A DNA stretch of 64,000 nucleotides from Bog-473 sp963828505 (GCA_963828505.1 CAWHFM010000001.1:1-64000), one strand, 5' to 3'; counted from the first letter of the stretch, positions 15,309-24,870 are shown. Numbers and translations: made by a program. Notes: a model not told the origin generated them from the letters alone.

Positions 15309-16940
15309 ATGCCCGCCGACCCGCCGCAACGCCGCAACATCCTCTTCATCACCAGCGATCAGCAGCGCTACGACAGCTTGGGCTGCAACGGCGGCACGGT
15401 GGCGCGGACCCCGGTCATCGACCGGCTCGCGGCGGAAGGGATGAACTACGCACGGGCCTACAACCAGAACACCGTGTGCATGCCGGCCCGATCGACCATG
15501 CTGACGGGGCAATACGTGCGGACGCACGGCGTCGTGGCCAACGGGATTGCACTTCCGGTCGATGCGCCATCGGTCGCGGCCTATCTCGCCGAGAAGGCCG
15601 GCTACCGCACCGCGCTGCTGGGCAAGGCGCATTTCGAGCCCGGCTTCGATCCGGACCTCCACTTCGAGGAGAACGCGCGTGCGGCCCGTGGAGACACCGG
15701 TCCGTGGCGGGGGTTCGATCGCTCCGAGCAGGCCATGCACGCGGCCGCGGTCGGCCGGATGCCACTTGCCCACTACGGCCGCTGGCTCGAGGCCAACCAT
15801 CCGGAGCACCTGCACAGTTTCGCCGGGCTCTTGCGGGGGAAGCCGGGAGGGGACACCGGGGCGCCCGAGACCAAGAACAACCCGATCCCACGGGAGTGGT
15901 ACCACACCGACTGGGTGGCCGACCGTACAACGGACTGGCTCGCCTCCCTGGGCGACGACGAGCCGTGGTTCTGTTGGATGTCGTTCCCCGATCCGCATCA
16001 TCCGTGGGATCCTCCGGAGTCGGAGCTGCAGCGAGTTCCCTGGCAGGATCTCGACCTCCCCCCGGGTCACCCGGGGTCGGACGAGCGGATCCGCGCCGTC
16101 CTGGAGCGCAAGCCCGCGCATTGGCTGGGTTACTGGGACGGCTCGTTCCCGAACATGGAGGGCGGCCCGGCGAGCTTCGTTCCCTCGAAGCTGACCGACG
16201 ATCAGATCCGCGAGGTCAACGCCAAGACCCACGTGATGAACGAGCTGATCGACGACGCGTGCGGACGCGTCCTGGCCGCGGTCGAGGCGCGCCGGTGGGC
16301 GGACCGTACCGACGTGATCTTCACGACCGACCATGGCGAGATGCAGGGCGACTTCGGGCTGCTGTACAAGGGCCCGTACCACACCGACGCGCTCATGCGG
16401 CTTCCGATGGTGTGGCGCCCTGCGCCGAGCGCCGGCCTGGCCCCGGCGGTCGTGAGCGACCCGGTCGGACAGGTCGATCTCGCTCCGACGTTCTGCGCCA
16501 TCGCCGGGATTCAGCCCGCTCCGTTCATGCAGGGGAAGCGGTTGCCGATCGTGGACGGCGAGCCGGATCGGGAGCGGGTGCTCTGCGAGTGGGACAGCCA
16601 GTTCCCGGGCTATGGCATGCACCTGCGCTCCATCTACCGCGACGGATGGCTGTGCACCGTCTACGAGCCATCGACGGCCGGCCAACCCAACGGGCTGGAA
16701 GAGACCTGGGGGGATGGAGTCCTTGCACCGTGCCCGGTCGTATACGAGCAGACGACCGTCGGGCCGGGCGGCATCGCCATCGCCACCGGCGAGCTCTACA
16801 ACGTCGACGACGACCCATACCAGTTCGAGAACCGGTGGGACGAGCCCTCCCGCCAAGCGCAGCGGGACGAACTGATCGCCGACCTCTACGACAGCCTGCC
16901 CGATGAAGTGCGGACGCTGAAGGTGGACGCGCCGGCGTAA
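15309..16940 (+). CDS. Sulfatase (formylglycine type I)
   Basis: 543 residues, alkaline-phosphatase-fold sulfatase. The metal-binding start NILFITSDQQRYDSLG and the formylglycine motif CMPAR, with Cys at about 57, identify a type I arylsulfatase/choline-sulfatase-like enzyme. FTTDHGEMQGDFGL supplies the second metal site with Asp and His. An activating formylglycine-generating enzyme would be needed and is not in the window. There is no obvious signal peptide, so it is probably cytosolic. ATG 15309 lies just after the DUF1330 stop, suggesting translational coupling. Confidence 0.93.
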   Translation: MPADPPQRRNILFITSDQQRYDSLGCNGGTVARTPVIDRLAAEGMNYARAYNQNTVCMPARSTMLTGQYVRTHGVVANGIALPVDAPSVAAYLAEKAGYRTALLGKAHFEPGFDPDLHFEENARAARGDTGPWRGFDRSEQAMHAAAVGRMPLAHYGRWLEANHPEHLHSFAGLLRGKPGGDTGAPETKNNPIPREWYHTDWVADRTTDWLASLGDDEPWFCWMSFPDPHHPWDPPESELQRVPWQDLDLPPGHPGSDERIRAVLERKPAHWLGYWDGSFPNMEGGPASFVPSKLTDDQIREVNAKTHVMNELIDDACGRVLAAVEARRWADRTDVIFTTDHGEMQGDFGLLYKGPYHTDALMRLPMVWRPAPSAGLAPAVVSDPVGQVDLAPTFCAIAGIQPAPFMQGKRLPIVDGEPDRERVLCEWDSQFPGYGMHLRSIYRDGWLCTVYEPSTAGQPNGLEETWGDGVLAPCPVVYEQTTVGPGGIAIATGELYNVDDDPYQFENRWDEPSRQAQRDELIADLYDSLPDEVRTLKVDAPA

Positions 16941-17001
16941 CCCGCCACCCGCCGGCCGGCGGACCGACGACGACGTCCACCTCGAGCTGAGCCTGTCAGC
17001 G

Positions 17002-18468
17002 CTACTCGGTGCTCAATCCTGTTCGCCAACCGTGCGGGATCTCGGGGAACCGTGGATCGCGGTCCCACGGGATCACGTCCGAGGTGTCGGCGAGCCAACC
17101 GAAGAGCGCGTCCCGCAGCGAGGAGGCGAGGCCCGCCAACTCGGTCCGACCGATGAGGTTGTCGGTCTCGGCCGGATCCACCCGCCGGTCGTAGAGCTCG
17201 TCGTTCTCGTAGCGGCGATGCACATAGGTGTGCTCGGACGTGCGCAGCACCATCGCCGTGCCGACCAGCTCGGGGCGGGCGCGCTGCAACGCGGCCTTCG
17301 GTTGGTAGATCCACCCCGCCGTCTCCAAGAGCTCACGGTCGGAGACCCTGAACCCCCCTTCGGCGCAGGCGAAGGTGCGGTGCGTGGCTCCGGGCGTTCC
17401 GAGCGCCGAGAGCAGGCTCCGGCCGAAATGGGTGTGCCGCACCTCTGCCTCAGCCAGGTCACACAGCGTCGGCATCAGATCGACCATCTCGACCGGTTGG
17501 TCGAGGGTCACCCCTTCGGGGAGCCCACCGCCGGCGAGGATGAGCGGGTTCTTGAGCAGGCACGGGTCGAGGCCGGAGGGCCACTTCTCGACGAGTCCGA
17601 AATCGCCGAGATACTCCCCGTGGTCGGTGCAGGCGATCACGACCGTCCGCTCGAGCGCACCGGTGCGTTCGAGCACGCTCACCAGGCGTCCCAGCTGGGA
17701 GTCGACCCTGCTCACCATTCCGTGGTACGTCGCCGCGATCTCGCGCCTGTCGTCCCCGGTGAGATCGTCCCAGCCGTACGCCTCGCGGTAGGCGGCCATG
17801 AACGCGGGTTTGCCCGGACCGGCCACCGGGACGGCGTCGGGCATGTCGGCGCGGTCGTGCAGCGAGAACCATGGCTCCTCGACCGTGAAGGGAGGGTGGG
17901 GGAACAGCAGGGGGACCCATAGCGCCCAGGGACGAGCGGCGGGAGCCCCTTCCACCAGCCACCGCTCGGCCGTGTGGACCGTCGCCTCGTCGCCGTCGAA
18001 GAGCGGCTCGTCGCCTCCCGACCCGAAGTACATCGCCCGGTAGAGGGGGTGGCCCTCGGGGTAGGCCGAGGTGTAGCGACGACCGATCGCCTCGGGGGAG
18101 GGCGGGGTGAGAAAGCCGCAGAAGTCGCTGCTGCGCTCGGTGACCCCTGGAGCGAACACGTCGCCGCGGTTCCCGGCGATGGCGACCGTGTACCCGGCCT
18201 CTCGAAGGATGGCGCAGAGGTTCGGTTCCCACGGCTTCAGGAGGTTGTCCAGGGTCCGGTGTCCCGAGACGTGCGGGTACCACGACGTCATGATCGACAC
18301 CCGGCTCGGGCCGCACACCGAGTGCTGGGACCAGGCGTCGGTGCACCGGACCCCGCGTGCCGCCAGGGCGTCGAACGATGGCGTCGAGGCCACGGTGCTG
18401 CCGTAGCAGCCCAGAGCGTCCGCCCGGAGTTGGTCGGGCATGAAGAGCACGAAGTTGGGTCTGGACAC
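17002..18468 (-). CDS. Sulfatase (formylglycine type I), second copy
   Basis: 488 residues. PNFVLFMPDQLRADALGCYG opens the metal site, CGPSR with Cys at about 52 is the formylglycine motif, and CTDHGEYLGDFGLVEK is the distal metal site. Its sequence is distinct from the convergent sulfatase at 15309, so it is a paralog rather than a recent duplicate. Start GTG 18468 has GAGGGAGA 10 nt upstream. It is last in an operon after the LLM oxidoreductase and hydrolase, which may process an organic sulfate ester. Confidence 0.93.
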   Translation of the reverse strand: MSRPNFVLFMPDQLRADALGCYGSTVASTPSFDALAARGVRCTDAWSQHSVCGPSRVSIMTSWYPHVSGHRTLDNLLKPWEPNLCAILREAGYTVAIAGNRGDVFAPGVTERSSDFCGFLTPPSPEAIGRRYTSAYPEGHPLYRAMYFGSGGDEPLFDGDEATVHTAERWLVEGAPAARPWALWVPLLFPHPPFTVEEPWFSLHDRADMPDAVPVAGPGKPAFMAAYREAYGWDDLTGDDRREIAATYHGMVSRVDSQLGRLVSVLERTGALERTVVIACTDHGEYLGDFGLVEKWPSGLDPCLLKNPLILAGGGLPEGVTLDQPVEMVDLMPTLCDLAEAEVRHTHFGRSLLSALGTPGATHRTFACAEGGFRVSDRELLETAGWIYQPKAALQRARPELVGTAMVLRTSEHTYVHRRYENDELYDRRVDPAETDNLIGRTELAGLASSLRDALFGWLADTSDVIPWDRDPRFPEIPHGWRTGLSTE

Positions 18469-18509
18469 GCTCAGCAATCTCCCTCGGTGACGCCGGTCCG
18501 GAACCGGCT

Positions 18510-19406
18510 TCAGCCCAGGCCCTTCAGCACGGCCTCGAGGAACCGGGCCGGAGCCTCGACCATGGGGTAGTGGCCGACGTCGGCCAAGCGGACCACGGTC
18601 GCATCCGGGCGGGCGAGCTCCAGGGTGCCCACCATGGAGGGCACCGCGACGGGGTCGTCGAGACCCCACACGACGTGGAGCGGCGACGGGTCGGACTCGA
18701 TGGCGCCCGTGAACCGCCGCTCGTTCGCCCGCCGTTCCTCGATGTAACGGATCAACCGGGGCAGGACGAGATGGCCGTCGTGGTGGACGACCTGTCGGGC
18801 CGCCTCCGGCACGGGGTCCTCCGGCCAGCCGTCGGGAACCTCCGGCGTCGCCGGGCTGAACGTGTCACGCAGGCTCCGGGCGACCGACGCCGCGTCGATC
18901 GGAACGCCGGCCGGCAACACCGCGTCGGGCAGGCTGAGCAGCAGCTGCTGCCCGTCGGTCAGGTGTGCCTGCTGAATGTAGATGCTCCCGTTGGTGACGA
19001 CGCGGCGGCCGATCTCGACCCGCCACGAGCCCTCCGCTCGCCTGGCCAGCAGCTCGCCGCCCACGGTGTCACCCATGTCGTGGGTGAGGAGATCCAAATG
19101 GACGACACCGAGCTCGGCCACGTAGGCGGCGGCGACGTCCGCCTGCAGCGCCATCGTGTAGTGCCGGTCGGGCTTGGCCGAGAGGCCGTAGCCGAGCAGG
19201 TCGAGGAGGAGGACGCGACGCTCCTGCCGCAGGCCGTCCAGAACGGCCGCGTAGTCGAACGACGAGGTGGGGAAGCCGTGCAGCACGAGCAGCGGCAGAT
19301 GACGTTCGGGTCCGAGGGGCGGCAGATCGATGGTGAAGACGTCCTCGCCTCCGAGCACGCGGGTGCGGCCCAGCGCCTGCCACCCCGACAGCGTGGCCAC
19401 CGTCAT
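18510..19406 (-). CDS. Alpha/beta hydrolase (haloalkane dehalogenase-like)
   Basis: 298 residues. VLHGFPTSSFDYAAVL gives the oxyanion region. THDMGDTVGGELL is the nucleophile elbow, with Asp between the His and Met-Gly, as in epoxide hydrolases and dehalogenases rather than Ser esterases. GHYPMVEAPARF holds the catalytic His near the end. The nucleophile is thus likely Asp. ATG 19406 overlaps the LLM stop by 4 bp. The frame is open far upstream, but that is an antisense artefact. Confidence 0.88.
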   Translation of the reverse strand: MTVATLSGWQALGRTRVLGGEDVFTIDLPPLGPERHLPLLVLHGFPTSSFDYAAVLDGLRQERRVLLLDLLGYGLSAKPDRHYTMALQADVAAAYVAELGVVHLDLLTHDMGDTVGGELLARRAEGSWRVEIGRRVVTNGSIYIQQAHLTDGQQLLLSLPDAVLPAGVPIDAASVARSLRDTFSPATPEVPDGWPEDPVPEAARQVVHHDGHLVLPRLIRYIEERRANERRFTGAIESDPSPLHVVWGLDDPVAVPSMVGTLELARPDATVVRLADVGHYPMVEAPARFLEAVLKGLG

Positions 19407-20350
19407 GTTCCCGCCAGCTTTCCGACGACCGGCGCCAGGGTCTGCCAGGCCGCCGATTCGATCGACCAGTACGAGATGCCGTACTCCTCGCGACGCCACT
19501 CGAGCTCCTCCGCCATCTCGTCGAGCGTGCCGACGAGAGCCAGGGGCACGTGCAGGGCGTCCGCCGGGTCTATCCCGAACGCAGGTGCCATCGACTCCGC
19601 CAGCGAGCTCGCATCGTCGGTCACCATGACGAAGCCGATCAGCGAGTTGAGCTCTATTCCGTCGAAGCGGTCGCCGGCCGCCTCCTTGACCCAGGCCACC
19701 TTCTGGCGGGTCCGCTCCGGCGTGGCGTCGGCTGCAGTCTCGGCGCCGCCGGTTCCCTCGCGCAGGTTCACGTTGATGCCCACGACGTCGGCGTGCCGCG
19801 CCGCGATGGAGAGGACGCGCTTGCCCCCGCCGCCCACGATCAACGGCGGTCCGGGCTTCTGCACCGGCCGAGGCGCCAGCGAATGGGCGAGGACCTCGTA
19901 GTGCTCGCCGTGGAAGCTGAACGGGCCCTCGGTGCGGAGCAGTCCCTGGACCACCTTGATCGCCTCCTCCAGCCGGTCGACGCGGACGGCGGGGTGGTCG
20001 TAGACCATCCCGGCCTGGTCGTAGTCCGTGCGCATCCAGCCGGCGCCGAGGCTCAGCTCGAAGCGTCCGTCGCTGAGCACGTCGAGCGTGGCCGCCTCCT
20101 TGGCCAACACGACGGGGTGGCGGTAGTCGTTGCCGAAGACGAGCGCGCCCATGCGCAACGTGGTCGTCGCTGCGGCCACGGCGGCCAGGGCCGGTACCGG
20201 TGCCAGCTGGTCGCCGAAGTGATCGGGCATGAGCAAGGCGGAGTACCCGAGGTCCTCGACCTGGCGCGCCTGCTCCGTCCACGACCGCGCCGTGCCGTCG
20301 GGCAGGGAGCTGAGCTGGGCTGCGAAGCGGAAAGGGTGGGAGCGTGCCAT
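19403..20350 (-). CDS. LLM-class F420-dependent oxidoreductase
   Basis: 315 residues. FAAQLSSLPDGTARSWTEQA and LGYSALLMPDHFGDQLAPVP give the LLM barrel start. FELSLGAGWMRTDYDQAG and PLIVGGGGKRVLSIAARHAD are strong LLM signatures (TIGR03621-like). F420 is the expected cofactor. ATG 20350 is preferred to the in-frame start at 20368, since the domain begins there. It couples by a 4-bp overlap to the hydrolase downstream, and then to a sulfatase, so the three may degrade one compound. Confidence 0.9.
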   Translation of the reverse strand: MARSHPFRFAAQLSSLPDGTARSWTEQARQVEDLGYSALLMPDHFGDQLAPVPALAAVAAATTTLRMGALVFGNDYRHPVVLAKEAATLDVLSDGRFELSLGAGWMRTDYDQAGMVYDHPAVRVDRLEEAIKVVQGLLRTEGPFSFHGEHYEVLAHSLAPRPVQKPGPPLIVGGGGKRVLSIAARHADVVGINVNLREGTGGAETAADATPERTRQKVAWVKEAAGDRFDGIELNSLIGFVMVTDDASSLAESMAPAFGIDPADALHVPLALVGTLDEMAEELEWRREEYGISYWSIESAAWQTLAPVVGKLAGT

Positions 20351-20383
20351 GGCGCCATCGTGCCTCACGCAGCGCCGTCGTGC

Positions 20384-22399
20384 TCAGCCCGACGACGTCT
20401 TGGTCAAGGTGAGGGACGTGGCCGCGTAGCTGCTGTGAGGGGGCAGCGTCACGCGCAGCGCAATGATCGACGTGCGGTTCGTCGTGATCGACCAGACGGC
20501 GCTCCGCGTCGAGCCGGCGTTCGGAGCGCTCGGACTGGCTGGTTCGGCACGGAGCACGGTGCGCGCGGCCGGCGCGGCCGTCAGGTCCAACGGCGCCGGT
20601 GTGACCGAGAGCAGTCGCGCGTCCGTCGGGTGCGCCGGTGTGAACCAGTCCGACGCCACGCTGCGGGCGTAGGGGACCGAGACCAGCGAGGCCGCGGCCG
20701 GAGCCGAGCCGGCGGTACCGGCGTAGGTGAGCACGGCGCGGTATGACCCAGGACCACCATCGGCGAGTACCTCCGGGGCGAACGCCGTGGTGAGCGAGCC
20801 GGTGGACCAGGGCGAGCCGATGACCGCGCCGGGCCAGCTGAGCGTCGACGGGGGTTCGTCGCGGGCCGGGCCGACGACGGCGACGACCGTCGCCAGCGCG
20901 CACATGGCGCCGGCCACGGCGGCGACGGGTCCGGCCCGCAACGGGCCCGGCCGGGCCAGCATCTGCAGGACGACAGCGATCGCCCCCGCCACGAGCAGCT
21001 CGACGACGAGGTGACTCCAGGTCGCCCCCTCGTGCAGGCCCGGCGCGAGGAACGTCGGCAGTGCGCCGCCCAGTCCGGGCCACCACCCCGGGTACAGGGT
21101 CGGGTCCCACGGTGCGAACGGGGCGATCATCGCGTTGACGTACTGGTGGGACCCCTCCAGGAGGGGCACGGCTTGGGCCACCCACAACGCGCCGATGCCC
21201 GCTCCGAGGGCGATGACGCGTGCCCGGTGCCGCTCGATCGCCACCAGGAGGAAGGGGGCCCAGGCGAGCAGCATGGGCACCACGGTCCACTCGAACCGAC
21301 CGGCCAGCGACGCCCCCCCGAACGGGACGTCGGAGGTGAACGTGCCGTTGACGAGGATCATGAGCACCGAACCGGCCGCGGTGGCGATCACGGCCCACGG
21401 CACGGTCCGGCGGGCTGCCCACAGGCCGAGCACGCCGACGAGGACGGTCGGAACCTGGACCAGGAGACCCTGGTCGCGGTCGAACACCAGGGCCAGGACC
21501 CTGGTCAGGCTGGTCCCGGTGAGGGTGGGGTGCGGTTGGGGGAGACCTTCGGGGTGGCCGTAGAAGAAGAGGTTGTAGGCGAGCAACAGCGCCCAACCCG
21601 CCAGCACGACGGCGGCCATCACGACCGGCGCCCGTCTCGACCCGCCGAGCCGGAGGATCACGACCGAGGCGGCCGCGGCGACGCACAGCGCCGGGAGGAG
21701 GTTCTTTATCTGCAGCCACGGTTCTGCGGCGAGGACCATGGCGATCACCACGGCGCTGAAGCGGCTCAGCGTCTGCTCCCGCTCGACCAGCGCCAACTCG
21801 ACCAGAGCCGCCGCCAAGAGGACGCCGCTGACGAGGTCGGGGTAGACCTGGGTCGAGGCGACCCACAGCGCCGGCGCGGCCAGCGCGAGTGCGAAGACGA
21901 TCCGGCCGGAACGCCCCAGCCGCGCCAGGCGGGAGGCGCGTTGGTGGATGCAGACGATGCCCAGAGCGACGACAGAGAAGAGCCCGATCAGGCCGAGCGG
22001 GACGTCGCCCACGGCGACGAAGGGTGCGAGCAGCAGGGGAAGACCCAGTCCGTGGGCGAACACCGAGCCGTGGGGCCCGGGGTACATCTGCACGATGTGC
22101 AGGTTCGATGCCGTCGCGCCGGCGGGCCAGTCGTAGACGTAGTGCGCCAGGAAGTCGCGCTGGTACCAGGGTCCGGGGTGCAGGCTGCCGTGCGCCAGAG
22201 TCTGCGCGGCGATCAGGTAGTGCGCCTGGTCGCCTCCGAGGTCGTTTCCCTGTGAACGCAGGACGAGGAACGTGACGACCTGACCGGCCACGACGAGGGC
22301 GGCGGCGACGGCGAGCCGCCCCCACCGCACCCGCGGCGCGGTCCCATCCGCTGGGCGCGCCGGATGGGGACGACGGCGGGCGTGGCGCGGGGGGTTCAC
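20384..22399 (-). CDS. Large polytopic membrane protein, GT-C-like
   Basis: 671 residues with about ten to twelve hydrophobic segments, e.g. LAVAAALVVAGQVVTFLVL near the start and IGLFSVVALGIV, LLAGALVFA-like stretches further on, ending in a soluble C-terminal domain of about 150 residues. An early Asp-bearing loop (GNDLGGDQAHYL) and the topology resemble GT-C mannosyl/arabinosyltransferases, but the family match is weak. Start GTG 22399 lies 6 bp after the zinc-ribbon gene's stop. A lipid-linked sugar donor is inferred only from the fold type. Confidence 0.65.
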   Translation of the reverse strand: MNPPRHARRRPHPARPADGTAPRVRWGRLAVAAALVVAGQVVTFLVLRSQGNDLGGDQAHYLIAAQTLAHGSLHPGPWYQRDFLAHYVYDWPAGATASNLHIVQMYPGPHGSVFAHGLGLPLLLAPFVAVGDVPLGLIGLFSVVALGIVCIHQRASRLARLGRSGRIVFALALAAPALWVASTQVYPDLVSGVLLAAALVELALVEREQTLSRFSAVVIAMVLAAEPWLQIKNLLPALCVAAAASVVILRLGGSRRAPVVMAAVVLAGWALLLAYNLFFYGHPEGLPQPHPTLTGTSLTRVLALVFDRDQGLLVQVPTVLVGVLGLWAARRTVPWAVIATAAGSVLMILVNGTFTSDVPFGGASLAGRFEWTVVPMLLAWAPFLLVAIERHRARVIALGAGIGALWVAQAVPLLEGSHQYVNAMIAPFAPWDPTLYPGWWPGLGGALPTFLAPGLHEGATWSHLVVELLVAGAIAVVLQMLARPGPLRAGPVAAVAGAMCALATVVAVVGPARDEPPSTLSWPGAVIGSPWSTGSLTTAFAPEVLADGGPGSYRAVLTYAGTAGSAPAAASLVSVPYARSVASDWFTPAHPTDARLLSVTPAPLDLTAAPAARTVLRAEPASPSAPNAGSTRSAVWSITTNRTSIIALRVTLPPHSSYAATSLTLTKTSSG

Positions 22400-22405
22400 G
22401 CCGGA

Positions 22406-22605
22406 TCAGTCGCAGCAGGAGTCGCGCCACCCGCACGCGGCACAACGGAAGTGCGCGTGCTCCGGCCGCAGCTCTCCGCCGCAGTGGGGACACTCGGCGA
22501 ACGTCGCCAGCGGCGAACGTCCAGCCGCTCCCGCCCCGCTGCCGCCACTTCGCTGCGGCCCGCCGGGGCGGGCGGGTCACCGTCCGGTCGGCCGCGTCGG
22601 GACAT
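22406..22605 (-). CDS. Small zinc-ribbon protein, likely frame break
   Basis: The last 29 codons before TGA 22406-22408 read as a four-to-six-cysteine zinc ribbon: ECPHCGGELRPEHAHF, then CAACGWRDSCCD. That frame has no ATG, GTG or TTG back to its upstream stop at 22577. A good start, ATG 22605, has a TACCCT 9 nt upstream but reads in another frame. A single indel between would join them into a protein of about 66 residues. A CTG start is the other option. Confidence 0.45.
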
Positions 22606-22614
22606 CGCCGGCCG

Positions 22615-22620
22615 AGGGTA
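22615..22620 (-). promoter_or_regulatory. Possible near-leaderless -10 (TACCCT on minus strand)
   Basis: TANNNT 9 nt upstream of ATG 22605, the presumed start of the zinc-ribbon gene and perhaps of the membrane-protein operon. Confidence 0.35.
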
Positions 22621-22680
22621 CCGCTCGAAGGGATGGAGGCGGTGTATGCCCGGCTGCGGGGCCGATCGGTGGTCGGAGAC

Positions 22681-23586
22681 TCAGACGACCGAGAACGGCG
22701 GGATCTCCGAACCGATGTCCTTGAACAATTCGCCCTTGGCGGCGACCAGTTCGGCCGGCGTCCACTCGGCGTCGCGTGTCACCGCGCCGATCGGTTTGAA
22801 GGCGCTCATGACGTGGATGTTCCCGCCGTAGACCACGAAGATCTGCCCGCTGATGTCGGCTGACTCGGGCGCGGCGAGGAACCCGACGACGTTGGCGATG
22901 TTCCTCGGGTGCCAGGCGTCGAAGACGCCCTCCTTCGCGCTCATGTCCATCGACATCGTCTCGGTCATGCGGGTGCGAGCCCGGGGCGCGACGGCATTGG
23001 CGGTGACGCCGTAACGGCCGAGCTCGCGCGCCAGGACCCAGGTCATGGACACGATGCCTGCCTTTGCTGCGGCGTAGTTGGCTTGGCCCGCGCTGCCGAA
23101 CAGGCCGGACTCCGAGCACGTGTTGATGATGCGCCCCGAGACGTCGTCACCGGCTTTGGCGCGGGAGCGCCAGTGGACGGCCGCGTGATGGGCCGTCGAG
23201 AAGTGACCCTTGAGATGGACCCGGATCACGTCGTCCCAGTCCGACTCCTCCATGTTGAAGGACATCTTGTCCCGGAGGATCCCCGCGTTGTTGACCAGGA
23301 TGTCGATGGAGCCGTAGCTCTCGACGGCCTGGTCGACGAGCCGCTTGGCGCCGGCCCAGGAGCTGACGTCGTCACCGTTCACCGAAGCGGCGCCGCCCGA
23401 GGCCGTGATGTGGTCGACCACCTCTTGCGCGGGGTGGGTGTCGCCCCCGTCCTCGCCGTGGAGCCCGGCCCCGACGTCGTTGACGATCACCGTGGCGCCC
23501 TCGGAGGCCAGGAGGAGGGCCTCCTCGCGGCCGATACCCCGCCCCGCCCCTGTGACCACGGCCACCTTGCCGTCGAGCAATCCCAT
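22681..23586 (-). CDS. Short-chain dehydrogenase/reductase (multifunctional-enzyme/3-oxoacyl-type)
   Basis: 301 residues. The cofactor loop TGAGRGIG comes near residue 14, NNAG in mid-protein, and the catalytic ANYAAAKAG with Tyr and Lys later; Ser in CSESGLFGS completes the set. The VNDVGAGLHGED segment is typical of the SDR family resembling the dehydrogenase domain of multifunctional beta-oxidation enzymes. ATG 23586 was chosen over ATG 23592 because AGGAGG lies 7 nt before it. Substrate: probably a 3-hydroxyacyl or alcohol compound. Confidence 0.9.
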   Translation of the reverse strand: MGLLDGKVAVVTGAGRGIGREEALLLASEGATVIVNDVGAGLHGEDGGDTHPAQEVVDHITASGGAASVNGDDVSSWAGAKRLVDQAVESYGSIDILVNNAGILRDKMSFNMEESDWDDVIRVHLKGHFSTAHHAAVHWRSRAKAGDDVSGRIINTCSESGLFGSAGQANYAAAKAGIVSMTWVLARELGRYGVTANAVAPRARTRMTETMSMDMSAKEGVFDAWHPRNIANVVGFLAAPESADISGQIFVVYGGNIHVMSAFKPIGAVTRDAEWTPAELVAAKGELFKDIGSEIPPFSVV

Positions 23587-23810
23587 CGTCATGCCTCCTG
23601 TTTCTCCGATGTCGAACGTCGTCGATGCATGTCCGCGGGCGGCCGCGATGGCGCCACGGCTGCGGACCGGTCGGACGCTCCGTTTCTGTGCCGAGTGTGC
23701 AACGCGCCCGCCTGCTCCGCATCCGGCGGCGGTCGAGCGGCCCCTGAGCGGCACAGAGTGTGACCGATGCCGGCTACGGGGGCAAAACCTCTCCACTGCC
23801 CGCGGCCCGC

Positions 23811-24858
23811 TCAGCTCCTCTCCGGGGTCGCTCCTCCCACCGCCGCCGTCGCCGCTTGGACGAACTCCGCCGTTACCAGCCCGATCAGCTCGACCGTCCT
23901 GCTGCGGGCGTCGGCCCGACCGAAGCGAGCCGTCAGGCTCACCAGATCCATGCCTTTCGGGGGCCTCGCCGTCGAGCGCGCCGTCCGCGCCGCCGGCGAT
24001 GCACAGCACGGGGACCGGGGGGTCGCCTTCTCGGGCCAGGGTCAGGACGCCTCCGGGGACTTTCCCGTCGAACGAAGGCGGGTCGACATGGCCTTCGCCC
24101 GTGACGACCAGGTCGGACCGCCGAATGCGCTCGGCCAGGCCGGTGAGGCGGGCCACGAGGTCGAACCCCGGCTCCATTCGGGCGCCGAGCGCGAGCAGGC
24201 CCCCGGCGAGGCCCCCGGCGGCGCCGGCACCGGGCACGCTCGTGACGTCGACGCCCGTCTCGCGACGGTACCGGTCGGCCAAGTCGACGAGGCGTCGGGT
24301 GAGGGTGGCGATCTGATCGTGGGTGGCACCCTTCTGCCGGCCGAACAGCCTGGCCGCGTCGGTGAACGCGGTGGTGACGTCGCAGGCGACGGTGACGTCG
24401 ACACCGGCCAACGCGGCAGCCGAGCCGACTGCCTCATAGGCGCCACGCCCGCCGTCGGTCGTGGCCGAGCCCCCGCATCCGACGACGATCCGCCGAGCCC
24501 CCGCGTCCTGTGCCGCGAGCAGGAGCTGGCCGACGCCGGTCGTCCCGGCGCGCGTCGGGTCGTCGCCCCGTGGTCGCGGCACCAGCGACCTCCCGGCCGC
24601 ACGCGACATCTCGACGACCGCGGTGCGGTCGTGCATCCGCCATTCGGCCTGCACGGGCTGACCCAACGGTCCCGTCACCACCGTCGTGCGCACCTCGCCG
24701 CCGAGGGCTTCGAGCAGGCCCTCGCCGCCGTCGGACATGGGAGCCTCGTCGGCGGTCCATCCCGCACGCCGCGCCGCGCCGGCGGCAGCGGCAGCCGCCT
24801 CGGCTGCGGTGGCCGTGCCCCGGAACTTGTCGGGCGCCGCGACCAGGTGGGGGCTCAC
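23811..24858 (-). pseudogene. Glycerate kinase with a frame break near the 3' end
   Basis: Glycerate 2-kinase family (GckA/GlxK type), which phosphorylates glycerate. The first 300 residues are intact: AAPDKFRGTATAAEAA at the start, APMSDGGEG, GCGGSATTDGG, and VVTGEGHVD with PGGVLTLAR. At the run of C bases around 23965 (GAGGCCCCCGAAAGG on the minus strand) the family similarity shifts to another frame: MDLVSLTARFGRADARSRTV, then an AELI-type helix, ending at TGA 23811-23813. Rejoined, the two frames give a normal full-length enzyme. A homopolymer indel, real or technical, is the simplest reading. Start GTG 24858 has a leaderless TACGTT. Confidence 0.85.
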
Positions 24859-24864
24859 ACCGGA

Positions 24865-24870
24865 AACGTA
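24865..24870 (-). promoter_or_regulatory. Leaderless -10 element (TACGTT on minus strand)
   Basis: TANNNT 6 nt upstream of GTG 24858; glycerate kinase gene. Confidence 0.5.

Noticed and set aside
18510..22580. A single open frame of over 1,300 codons on the minus strand
   Set aside because: Only its last 299 codons encode a real protein (the hydrolase). Upstream it is out of frame with the LLM and membrane protein genes on the same strand. In high-GC DNA long stop-free frames are common.
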